Assembly (NCBI GenBank): GCA_022592445.1
Contig: JABYQR010000368.1
Coordinates: 1-42,920 of the forward strand
From: Cytidiella melzeri
Lineage: Eukaryota; Basidiomycota; Agaricomycetes; Polyporales; Irpicaceae
Direction: 5' to 3'
Length of the DNA: 42,920 nt
Positions 33,112-41,632 of the stretch are shown piece after piece. The notes beneath the pieces are model-generated. The model was not told the origin of the DNA. It searched no databases and saw nothing but the letters and a program-made list of their open reading frames with translations. Both the position numbers and the translations under genes were made by a program. Positions within the stretch are counted from its first letter, which is position 1, and the number at the start of each line of letters is the position of its first letter.

Positions 33112-34960
33112 TCACGCTTCAGCTTGTGTTTGCTCGTTATTTCCTCCCTGTCCCTCTGATTGTATCTCTGCTTCTTCACCCCTTGCCTCCTCAAACATCC
33201 TTTGCCGTGCTGCATTGTTTTCATTTGCTATATCTTCATTGACTGAGTTGTTGAATGTTGTGTCGGGATTGTGAATCTGATTGAAGTTGAAAATTGCGGC
33301 AAATGCAAGCCAGATGCAAACTTGTGTGGGCAGATTGTACTCGCAGGCCTGTCCGAGAATAGGAAATTGTCGCTTGCATATGCCAAAGATACGCTCAATC
33401 ACGTTATGTGCTTGTGCATGACAGAGATTGAATAGCTCTTTATAATTCTGAGGTCTAAATGATAGTGAGTGAATATAGTGCCAACCAATACTGAACACTG
33501 ACTGTTACAACCCGGTCCAACCACCCAACTTCACGTGACCTCCGCACCTGAACACCGCGCCGCATACTCCGCATCTCCGCACCGACGTCATCATGACCCT
33601 TATCATCTGTTTCCTTTACATCATGCTGTGTACAGTTCTCTTATCTCTCTGCAAGAATGCGCATTCCCCTTTGTTCCGTTTTCGTCTACTCCTATCGGAC
33701 TTGAAGTCATTGTAGTATATATACAAGACCCAACTGTAGTAAATAAGTAATTTGAATATTGAATAAGACCCCCCTTCTTATCTTCTCTTTGTCTGCATTT
33801 GACTTCACTAGCTGAAGTCGTCTTACTCGTTGTTGTCCGTCATGTTCTTGCTGTCTCCGGTGTTCCGATCACCACACCTCCGCAGGTCCGCACTTCGATT
33901 GAGCCTTGCTCTTGAACCTTTGATCCTGCTAAGTCCAAATTCAAGTCACAGGAATCCCAAGCAGCGCAACTTAACTAGTTGAAGCCAAGACTCATTCTGA
34001 TCCCCCTCGTTCACTCCACTGCTTCCGCATCTCCGCGAACTCCGCAGCCCCACGTTCCTTCCAACTTCGTCTTGCTCTTAACACTGACCGTACATTGGCA
34101 GCTCCCCACTCCCATAAGTGATAACACACACCACGATATGGTACTAAAAGAATGTCGCAAGAAGCAAATCCTGCATCCGCCAAGAAGTAGCATCCTTCTG
34201 GAACTACAAAGGAAGATTCCCGTGCATGCTCGAACAGAAAGCTATCTGCAGCGCTTCCTTCCCACCCAAGGAGAAGATAACAGAATATCATCTCAAACGT
34301 GCATGCAGAGATGAAGTTATGAGAGATATTCCCTTCTCAATCCCTGTACCGTGCCCGTAGCGCTGCTGGTACAAACACATTAACGTGAGTCCCATCTATA
34401 GCACCTAATGCATGCTTGAAGAATGGGTAGAACTTTGGATTATTGCGTATAAAGGGAGAGATAGGAGTTGTCTTGTCCAGAAGTCGGATCACAGATTGTA
34501 TGAGCGTTGAATTTGTGACTGCATCAAGAACAGCATTAACTGTTCTATCTCATGTCAGTATAGATTTGTTGAATATAAGTGCTGTGACACACCTTGAAAC
34601 CGTATCTGTACTATGCTGAAAACGCTCTGCAACATCTCGATGTCCACTATTCCTCTGACCAAGATAGAGAAACATTGCAACTTTCTCCTCCAAATCAATG
34701 TGCCTCAAGTCAGACAAACCTGAGATAGTGCATAGCTGCTGACAGAGCTCCATGAATACAGGAGTTCTGAGCCCTGGTGAGTCTCTCATCTGCTCCGGAT
34801 GGCCTTGGATCAGCTCTTGTACCCATATACCCCCTGTCAGAACAGAGTTATGATATGGTTCCAGATTATATCGCCATTCTTGAGCCAAAGCCATAGCAGC
34901 AGCAGCAGCAGCTATGGTTACAGCCACAATTTCACGCTGAGCATCAGAGAGATGAGCCAT
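33112..34960 (-). pseudogene. HARBI1-like DDE transposase, nonsense and LTR-interrupted
   Basis: The PIF/Harbinger transposase (DDE_4 type). Exons 34960-34593, 34544-34089 and 33454-33112, with a 48-nt first intron. Seen in order: RTPVFMELCQQL, KVAMFLYLGQRN, DTVSR, then GAIDGTHVNV (first Asp), YFLADAGFASCDILLVPYRG (second Asp) and HAQAHNVIERIFGICKRQFP (Glu), so the catalytic triad is present. A TGA at 34337-34339 interrupts the frame between ARYRD and EGNISHN. The family usually has Arg or Lys there, so CGA to TGA at a CpG is likely. The second intron (33455-34088) holds a solo LTR; removing the LTR and one duplication restores a 48-nt intron. The start ATG was chosen because it opens MAHLSDAQ just inside the element. 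Confidence 0.85.
33503..34083 (+). mobile_element. Solo LTR inserted in transposase intron
   Basis: 581 bp starting TGTTACAACC and ending CTCTTAACA (inverted ends TGTTA/TAACA), flanked on both sides by CTGAC (33498-33502 and 34084-34088). A TATATATA box lies at 33716-33723, giving plus-sense transcription. No internal retroelement sequence, hence a solo LTR left by recombination. CpG is retained, suggesting a recent insertion. Family not determined. Confidence 0.9.
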
Positions 34961-35103
34961 AGTGAAGTGAAAAGGGAAGGACGAAGGGGAGAAGCAAAGA
35001 CCGCAGGTGCAACCGTAAACAAGCCTGCTTGCGGCGGATGTCACAGCCGTACTGATCCTATTTCCTTATTGGGGCCAACCAGTCACATCAATTAATACGC
35101 GCC

Positions 35104-35133
35104 CATCTACATAATGCGCCGCCAATCAGGCCC
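35104..35133 (-). repeat. Right TIR of Harbinger element
   Basis: Inverted partner of the left TIR, followed by the TAA duplication at 35134-35136. Confidence 0.95.
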
Positions 35134-35136
35134 TAA

Positions 35137-36012
35137 GTCAACCTCAATTTTATTGCCCTAAACCTTCAAGGCCACACATCCACACATGTCCTATTTAGCC
35201 TCTTGATATGCCTCTGTTTGTAGTCCAACTTGCCACAATCCTGGCACGGATTACCACAAACAACTCTCTCCATTGCATTCACATTTGTTCAACCCACACT
35301 TGATGCAGTGTCACACCTGTTTGTGCATGGGCTTCATGCTACTGTGGGCACCACTCTCCATCAGGGCAAATCTCCACTTGATAATGCCTGGTTGTTGCAG
35401 CTGAAAAGACTGTTGCTGGCAGTATACTTAGGGTGGGTAAGAGTAAGACTGCATGTAGATGCCTTGTTGGGGATTTAGAAGGGTAGGTGTGCTGTGCATA
35501 TCCTCGTGGAAATCCCGGAGGTAGAGCTGGGTTGACATCATTGGAGTCCGTAGGATGTCCTGCTGGGGGTTAAGATTGGTTGGGGTGCTGAACTTGTTGA
35601 AGTCGGTGTTGCTGCAAGGGGGACTGTATTGCTGCTGCTGTCTACCATTGCTGCTGGCCTCTCTGTTTAAGGCGTGATGGTGGTTTTTCCAAGCCTTTTG
35701 ACTGTATTCATTCATAGGCTTATGTGTTGCCAGACTCCTACCCAGTCGCCGTCGGTCGGGAGAGCAGAGATATGCTGGGTCTCGAGGGATGTTTGGTTGT
35801 GTTTAGTGTAATACTGTATATAGAAATTGATCAATATTCCCAACCTTATTTCTGCTTCCCTCCCTCCGACGACTGGCACTTAACAAGTGTAAACAATGAT
35901 TGGCGCCCCGGCCGGCGCACGCGGACTTTCAAGTTAACTCGAAAATAACTCGCATTTCGGATTATCACAATAATTGTGACGTAGACCGATTCACTAATAT
36001 CCATTCACAACA
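35137..36012. other. Intergenic region upstream of RecQ-like gene
   Basis: Includes a minus-strand ORF (35428-35715, 95 codons) with a repeated STPTNLNPQQ / STPTLLNPQQ word and Gln/Asn-rich composition, no recognised domain and no splice support. A GC-rich palindromic GCGCCCCGGCCGGCGC lies near 35903. No other feature seen. Confidence 0.4.
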
Positions 36013-37502
36013 ATGGAACAACGGTCCGAATCCTCTGGCTTTACTCTACCTACGACTAGTAATACATTGCAGCAAATACCAACTATCGAAGAAATTCGTT
36101 CAGCATGCCAGGCCGTTTTTGGACTGAGAGCTTGCCGGCTGCAGTGTCTGTTTGCACAGGGTTTGCTTGGCCGGAAAGACGTACTCTTCGAGGTTGGCAC
36201 TGGGGTCGGAAAGACTCTGGCATTTTGGCTGCCTCTGCTATTTCGCCCACATGGTGTTCAGATGGTCGTGACCGCTCTGAACGTTCTCGGCGAGCAGAAT
36301 GTTACCCAGCTGGCTAAGGCTGGAATCAAAGCTGTCACAGTCAACAGTGAAACCGCAACAGCTGCGAATTTCCAGGTGAGTCATTCAATGTCTCATATTA
36401 CTCTGGCTTGTATCTGATAGATTTTACGAGGCTATTGAGAATGGGATATATCGGGTGGTGATAGTCAGCCCCGAGCAGCTGATGAAGTGTGGCGGAGGTT
36501 TTGAGAGGCTATTGAAGAAGCCGGAGTTTGTCGGACGCATCATTGGCGTCGTTTTTGATGAGGCACATTGCATTAGCACATGGGGTGCTTTTCGACCGGA
36601 ATACAAAGCTCTTGAGCAGCTACGGCATGTGGTACTGAGAGATATTCCTATCGCTGCTGCGTCTGCCACGCTACCTCACGCCGTGAAGGAGGATGTCATG
36701 AAAATATTACATTTCCGTGCTGACAGATTGGTCCGAATATCTTGACCCACAGACCGGCCGAACGTGCACTTGGCTGTGCGAAAAATTCAATACCCACTCT
36801 CCAGCTACCTCGATCTTGCGTTTGTCCTCCCCTCGGATCCACACAATCCCCGCGCTAAATTCATCATTTTTTTCGATAGTGTGGCAGAGGCAGTTGGTGC
36901 GGGAAAAATGCTACGGAGCCGCCTTCCAGCAGAACATGTTGAGAAGGTTTTGTGGTTTCACTCGGAGATGTCAGAGACATTCAAGAGGGATGCAGTCGAG
37001 AGGTTGAAGAGGGGAGAGTTATGGGGCATATGCGCGACAGACGCGTTTGGCATGGTTAGTGTCCCAGTCAAGTATGCATCATTGTATTCTTAAGCTCATT
37101 CTGTTCTAGGGGGTGGATATACCGGATATCTGTCTCGTAGTACAATGGAGAGCTAAATGCAGCATGTGTGCGCTGTGGCAACAATTTGGGCGCGGGGCAC
37201 GAGGTCCGGGTACAGAGGCCGTAGCAGTGTTCTACATGGAGGCAAAACATTTTGATGAGGAGAGACGGAAGGCAGAGGCAAGAAGGCAAGCAAGACGGGC
37301 GAAGAACAAAAAATGCGAGAAGGTGAAAGTACTTACATCAAATCCAGCGGTCAATAACATGTCACCACAGCCTCCCTTTCCTGTGGCGGCAGCTCTTCAA
37401 GGTGAAACTGAGGAAAATCAGGCGATAGAGGATGATCAGCCGGAGGAAGTGACTGACAACGAGGACGACAGCCCAAGCGTGACAGTTACGGTGAGACACT
37501 GA
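36013..37502 (+). pseudogene. RecQ-like DEAH-box helicase, nonsense and truncated by LTR
   Basis: Resembles the short RecQ-type ATP-dependent DNA helicases that are multi-copy in Agaricomycetes. Exons 36013-36375, 36431-37054 and 37110-37502. Helicase motifs: CRLQCLFAQGLL with the motif 0 Gln, EVGTGVGKT (Walker A), VVTALNVLGEQ (Ia), VVFDEAHCISTWG (DEAH, II), ASATLP (III), KFIIFFDSV (IV), ICATDAFGMGVDIPDI (V), QQFGRGARG (VI). An in-frame TGA at 36743-36745 separates LVRIS from PTDRPNVHLAVRKI, which belong together, so the domain is broken after motif III. The C-terminal tail is basic then acidic, and the final residues and stop are supplied by the Gypsy LTR starting at 37492, so the original end is lost. 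No RQC or HRDC domain is visible before that point. Confidence 0.85.
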
Positions 37503-37889
37503 GTCACGCTTCAAACCAAGAACAACCTTAAAGACAACACCACCAACCACGAAGTGGCAATAGAAGTGTAAAGGTGTGGAAGCGCGGAAGTGTTAAAGTA
37601 AATGCGAGGTGGCCTAAGAGTCCTAGTTTTACCTGTGCTAGAAGAGCGACAAGGGTTTTGTGATAAAGTTTTTATATGAAGTGAGCTAGACGGGCAACTA
37701 CCACGCGTATCGCGGGTAAAAGGGCGAGTCGGCGCGGTGAAAGCGAAAGAGTTATAGCGCGGCTCCAAGAGAGCGCGCGTAAAAGGTCGCGGCTTGTAGG
37801 AAAACGGCGCGCGGAGGGACGCAGAAGGTAAACGTAGACGCAATATGAATCTCAAACACAAAACGCGGTCGCTGGTGAAGATGAAGTGG

Positions 37890-38010
37890 TCGCTGTAAAA
37901 ACGCGGGCGCAGTGAAATTGAACGCAGTAAGCTCGACGCAGTGAAGATGAAACGCAACGCAGTAACGCAGTAAAATAACGCAGTTAAAAAGCAGACGCAG
38001 TATAACGAAG
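37890..38010 (-). repeat. CGCAGTRA-rich iterated motif in LTR
   Basis: About nine copies of CGCAGTGA, CGCAGTAA or close forms occur within 120 bp of the R-U5 region, partly in tandem (ACGCAGTAACGCAGTAA). The decayed left copy shows the same motif as GCAGTGAA/GCAGTAA. Could be binding sites or packaging-related sequence; unknown. Confidence 0.6.
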
Positions 38011-38082
38011 CCGAAAGGAAGTGGGAGAGAAAGATAAACTAATGGCGCGCGGGTCGCCGTGGAAGACTATGTGAGATCGCAG

Positions 38083-38610
38083 TTAAGTGGACTCGACAGA
38101 CTGCGCGCGGGGGCGGTAGTGTAGAACGACACCTCCCGAACGGCGGTGCGTATTACAGGCAAATGCGTGGCCAACGACGACGTTGGCTGAGCTGGTAAGA
38201 TTGAACTGTACTAGTTCGCACTCGTGCTCCTCGCCTTCAAAGTCTGGAGATAGCCAGCAATCTGGGTGCGGCGCGCGCGGGCGATCGCAGTCGAGCGGGA
38301 CGAAAGGTCCTGAGCGCAGGGGAACTGGATGATCGCTCTGAGTGTCGCAGTAAGAGCAGCTTTCAAGCGAGTCCGCGACGGAGGCGACGGACGACGCTGG
38401 CGAGGGCGATTTAGGAGTTGATCTCGCCGGGGAGACCGTAGGCGCTGCTGAGGGTTCTGGCGGCGGCGTGGGCGCAGGGATGATGGGGTAACGGCGTAGA
38501 ACCTCGCGCGGGCGCGGGCGGTAAGGGCAGCGACCGTCGGGCAGGTGGGGAACAGTTGGACAGTAACGGCAGACTCGAGGCGGGTTGTCGTTGGTAGATG
38601 CCGCGGACAT
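38083..38610 (-). CDS. LTR-embedded ORF, 175 aa, unknown
   Basis: An ORF lying wholly in the R-U5 part of the LTR, about 150 bp downstream of its TATA box, and so expected to be the first ORF of the element's RNA. It starts MSAASTNDNPPRVCRYCPTV, with a CXXC and a third Cys (VCRYC, GRCPYRP), then a Pro-rich linker (PAPTPPPEPSAAP), a Ser run and another CXXC (CSYCDTQSD). Partial homology survives in the left LTR copy (VCHYCPTVPHLP, PTPPPEP, KSPSPASS). No known domain is recognised. It may be a zinc-binding microprotein, or a non-coding LTR stretch that happens to stay open because of high GC. Confidence 0.4.
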   Translation of the reverse strand: MSAASTNDNPPRVCRYCPTVPHLPDGRCPYRPRPREVLRRYPIIPAPTPPPEPSAAPTVSPARSTPKSPSPASSVASVADSLESCSYCDTQSDHPVPLRSGPFVPLDCDRPRAPHPDCWLSPDFEGEEHECELVQFNLTSSANVVVGHAFACNTHRRSGGVVLHYRPRAQSVEST

Positions 38611-38762
38611 AAACGTGGGAAAGGTCGCAGTGAAACAACGCAGAAGAAGCTACAGCTATGGGCGCGAAGAGACTCCCTCGACGCGAACGCAAAGCGTAAA
38701 GTGAACTCTGTGGAAACTGGGGTGGGGATTGATTGATCTCCTACGCAGTACAAACAACACCT

Positions 38763-38771
38763 TTTTATATA
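38763..38771 (-). promoter_or_regulatory. TATA box of the Gypsy LTR
   Basis: GTATATAAAAAG on the minus strand, located about 580 bp from the U3 start, followed downstream by the R-U5 region. Position suits an LTR core promoter. Confidence 0.6.
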
Positions 38772-39348
38772 CTCTGAAGACCCTCTCCTAAACCTTTCCT
38801 TCTATGTCCTAAACCCAAACGCGAGAGCGAGGAAACGGGGTGGCAGAATACTTCCGTCTGCGGAGGCAAAATGCCCAACGAGTCGACGCTCGGCGGGACA
38901 CAGCGTTGGTCGACGCGGAGTAGCGGCGCGCGCCCTTGCGCTGAAGAGGCGCCAACCGTCGCGAGCAGGTGATGAGGCGCCGTCCAGGATTTGCACAGCG
39001 TGGCGTGATAGGAGTCTTCCTGAAACGGGGTTCGCGCGTCAAGTTTCTTCTACCGTTGGTCCGAACCGCGTCCGAAACTCTTGGTGGCTGGCCGGCCCAT
39101 GCTCCGATGCAAAAGGGGCGTGTCTGTGAGTCAGAGTTCGGTGCGATTCCTCGGCCTCGGATGTTTCCGGCGCGTTGCTGCTCCTTGTCAAGTCCTCGGA
39201 TCCTCGGTGAACTCCTCGTGACCTCAGCGAACTCCTCATGCTCGTGACGCTGGGAAAGTGGAGAGACTTGCCGCGCAGGATGACGCGGGCCGCGCAAATG
39301 GCGGGCTGCTGCCGTTTCTCCGCGCCTAGCCGATTTCCGGGCGTATCA

Positions 39349-39366
39349 TTCTCCCCCCAACTAAAA
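39349..39366 (-). other. Polypurine tract of the Gypsy element
   Basis: Minus-strand TTAGTTGGGGGGAGAA directly abuts the TG of the LTR, as required for the plus-strand DNA primer of an LTR retroelement. A near-copy is found at 41405-41421. Confidence 0.75.
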
Positions 39367-39534
39367 TCCGAACCGTCCCCGGTTCTCGCGTGGCAAGTCG
39401 AACCGTGGGAACTCTGACCACGAGGCTCCTCGCGCTATTGTGTCGTTGGACTTCAACTTTTTCGCCCTCTCTTCCTCTGCTTCTCTGCCTCTGCTTCCGC
39501 CCTTCTCACCAACTTTGCTTCCGCTCCCCTCAAC

Positions 39535-41193
39535 ATGTCAGCCCAAGCATCCTCCTCGCGTCGCGTCGCTCCTCGCCCAGCCACCCGTCGCAACCGCTCA
39601 CCCCTCCGCACCATGACCGCTCGCGTGGGCAAAGGTCCCACTCCACCACCGCTTTCTCCTGCTGAGCAGCTGCTCGCCGTGCGCGAACAGCTCGAGGCTT
39701 CCTCGGCCGTCTTAGACTCGGTCCTGCGGATACGCGCTGACCTCACTGGTGGGTGGGTCGCTGAGGTGATCGAAATCTTCGTAAGTACCCTCTTCTCCTC
39801 TACCACCTCCCAGCTCACTCTCCTTTCTAGCAAGCGTACGAGGACGTGTCGCCTCTCTGCGAGGACCAAGGTACCAACCTCGCGTTCCTCGACCTCTTTT
39901 CTCCCTTTGCCGCCGAAGAGCACCGCGTCCGCCTGCCGCAAGCCCAGCAGGTCGCCCTCCGTAACGCCCTCCGCCCTCTCTGGCGCAGCCTCAGCGCCCA
40001 CCTCCGCCAAGCGTCCTACGTCGAGGCCCCCATCGTCGAGCTCCTGCTCGAATGGGACTGGTGGGTCGGCGACTGGCCTAAGCACGAGGCCGATTTGGAC
40101 GCTGAGGGTTCTGCCGATGAACACGAGTCCTCGGCTTCCCGTTCGCGGTCTGCCAGCGTCGCGCAGGAGCCGGAGCTCGTCGTGATCGAGCTCACGGACG
40201 AGGATGAGGACGAGGACGAGGCGCAGCCGCGTCCTCCCCTGAAGCGCAAGAGGGCAGCCTCTTCCGCCTCTCTCGAGGTGAGGGCCGGGCCACCGGCCAA
40301 GAAATTATCGCAGGCGCAGCAAGACCAGCTGCAGGGTGTGGGCCCCAACCCTCTCACCGGCAAGGAGTGGCGAAACCTGCCGACCCACTGGACCGCGACC
40401 ACCGTCGCTCTCGGCGAGAGCCGGGTGCGTCTCTTCTCTCTCTCTCTTCTCTCTCCTCTCTCTCGCTAACCTCCCCACTCCTCCAGTGCGATTTTGCAAG
40501 GAAAAGGACGTCGAGCGGTGCTACCGCCCAAGCAACGGTACGCGGTACTTCCGGTGTCTGCCCTGTGCAGACATCAAACACGCCTGCCGGTTCAACGGCA
40601 AGCCCTTCGACGAGGTCGCGCCGGACGTCGCCCAGGCTCAGGAGGATGCCAGCGTCGTCACGAGGAGCCGGCTGCCCCCCTCTCTGCGTCCTCCGCCGCC
40701 ACCTCTCGCCCTCAGATCGCCGCCTCCGTCGCCTCCGACAGCAAGGGCAAGGGCAAGGCCCCGCCTCTCCTCCTCGCGTCGCCCCGCAGGTCCCAGCGGC
40801 CTCAAGATGGACGTTGTGGTGTCCCCTCTGCGACCTGAGCTGCGTCGCCCTCAGGACGCCCGACCTCCCTCTCCTTCTCCTGCTCCCGTCGCCTTCAACG
40901 TCGACGACGTTCTTGAGGAGGTACCTGGCCGATCCGCGGAGCTCCCTGGCGGCGCTCCCCCCGCTCCCGCCCCTGCCCGCGTCACAAACCGGGTGGTACT
41001 GCAACAGTACCTCAGCGGCCTCGAGACCGAGCTCGGTGCCGTCCTTAGTCGGCTCACCGTTGGCGAGGCGCGGATGGCAGCGCTGCGCACCAACGCTTCG
41101 CTGTACAAGGCGAAGATCTTGGCTGCACGGCGCGAGTTGGAGCAGGTCATCGCTGAGGAGGCCGCTCTCTTCGCCGGTCCTTCGCGTCGGTAG
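39535..41193 (+). CDS. Opposite-strand accessory gene of Gypsy element, Zn2Cys6-like
   Basis: Lies between the pol end and the 3' LTR, transcribed opposite to pol. Exons 39535-39780, 39831-40424 and 40487-41193, about 515 codons. Order: a basic Ser/Arg-rich N-terminus (RRVAPRPATRRNRSPLR), helical regions (PPLSPAEQLLAVREQLEASS, APIVELLLEWDWWVGDWP), an acidic run (TDEDEDEDEAQ) with a PLKRKRAA nuclear-type signal, a GKEWRNLPTHWTATTVALG block, and a Cys cluster of spacing CX2CX7CX11CX2CX6C, close to a fungal Zn2Cys6 binuclear cluster. A Pro-rich linker and a C-terminal coiled coil (QQYLSGLETELGAVLSRL, ILAARRELEQVIAEEAALF) follow. The second Cys is reached only if the T4 run at 40492-40495 is one base short, so this copy carries an apparent frameshift at the start of exon 3. 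I recall similar antisense genes in related elements; their function is unknown to me. Confidence 0.65.
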
Positions 41194-41404
41194 GGGTTCC
41201 TGGGTTGTCGCTGGTTGCTGCTGTCTGTGCCTGTCGCTGTTCCTTTGCTGTGCTTCGCTACTCTGTACTAGTCCTAGCTAATGAATTGTTTTCGCCGCTC
41301 CTTTTATGAGTGAAGTAAGAAAAGAGAGAAAACTCAGAAATAAAATAAATAAAGAAAAGAACGAATAAATAAAATGCGAGGCTTGGGTGTGGGGCGCATG
41401 TGTA
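41194..41404. other. 3' region of the accessory gene
   Basis: Non-coding, with an A-rich tract about 41330-41375 that may include the polyadenylation region of the plus-strand gene. No other feature. Confidence 0.4.
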
Positions 41405-41421
41405 TCCCTCCCCCCAACTAA
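41405..41421 (-). repeat. Second copy of the polypurine tract
   Basis: A 14-base exact match (CTCCCCCCAACTAA on the plus strand, 41408-41421) to the LTR-adjacent tract at 39351-39364, with similar flanks (AAAAT then a CC.GTCC.C word). Could act as an internal (central) polypurine tract or mark a past junction. It lies 212 bp past the pol stop codon. Confidence 0.7.
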
Positions 41422-41632
41422 TAAAATTTGCCCTGTCCTCAGGGCGCAGACGTCGAATATGTGAAAAAAAAATTTTTGTTAGCGCAAACAACTCTCAGTA
41501 AGTCATCATGGAATCGCCGCGCGCAAAATGGTAGTCCGTAAGATATGAAGGAAAAATACGCGAGACGCAGCCAAGAAAAAAAATGGAAACAATATGATAT
41601 AAAATTACAACTCATCGTCGAGTGTGTTGCGC

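Larger units (their letters stand above)
31629..35133. mobile_element. Full-length PIF/Harbinger transposon with nested LTR
   Basis: Bounded by 30-bp terminal inverted repeats starting GGGCCTGAT (31629-31658 and 35104-35133, two mismatches) and by TAA on both sides (31626-31628, 35134-35136), the 3-bp TWA duplication of this superfamily. Inside are a Myb/SANT-like gene (+) and a HARBI1-like DDE transposase (-), the usual two-gene content in convergent order. A 581-bp solo LTR plus 5-bp duplication is nested inside; without it the element is 2,919 bp. Both genes carry disabling changes, so this copy looks dead although its ends are well kept. Confidence 0.92.
37492..39348 (-). mobile_element. 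3' LTR of Gypsy element (1.86 kb)
   Basis: Read on the minus strand it starts TGATACGCCC directly after a polypurine tract and ends GTGTCTCA, giving imperfect TGATAC/GTCTCA inverted ends with TG..CA. A TATA box (38763-38771) divides it into about 0.58 kb of U3 and a long R-U5 of about 1.25 kb that holds a 175-codon ORF. The left border is confirmed by alignment with the decayed copy at 28557 and by the abrupt end of helicase sequence. The possible target duplication (TACGG, 37487-37491) cannot be checked because the other end is outside the window. Confidence 0.8.

Noticed and set aside
39453..40124. Long minus-strand ORF opposite the accessory gene (and another at 40354-41004)
   Set aside because: GC-rich shadow frames full of Arg/Glu/Gly runs; the plus strand has consensus introns and a Cys cluster.
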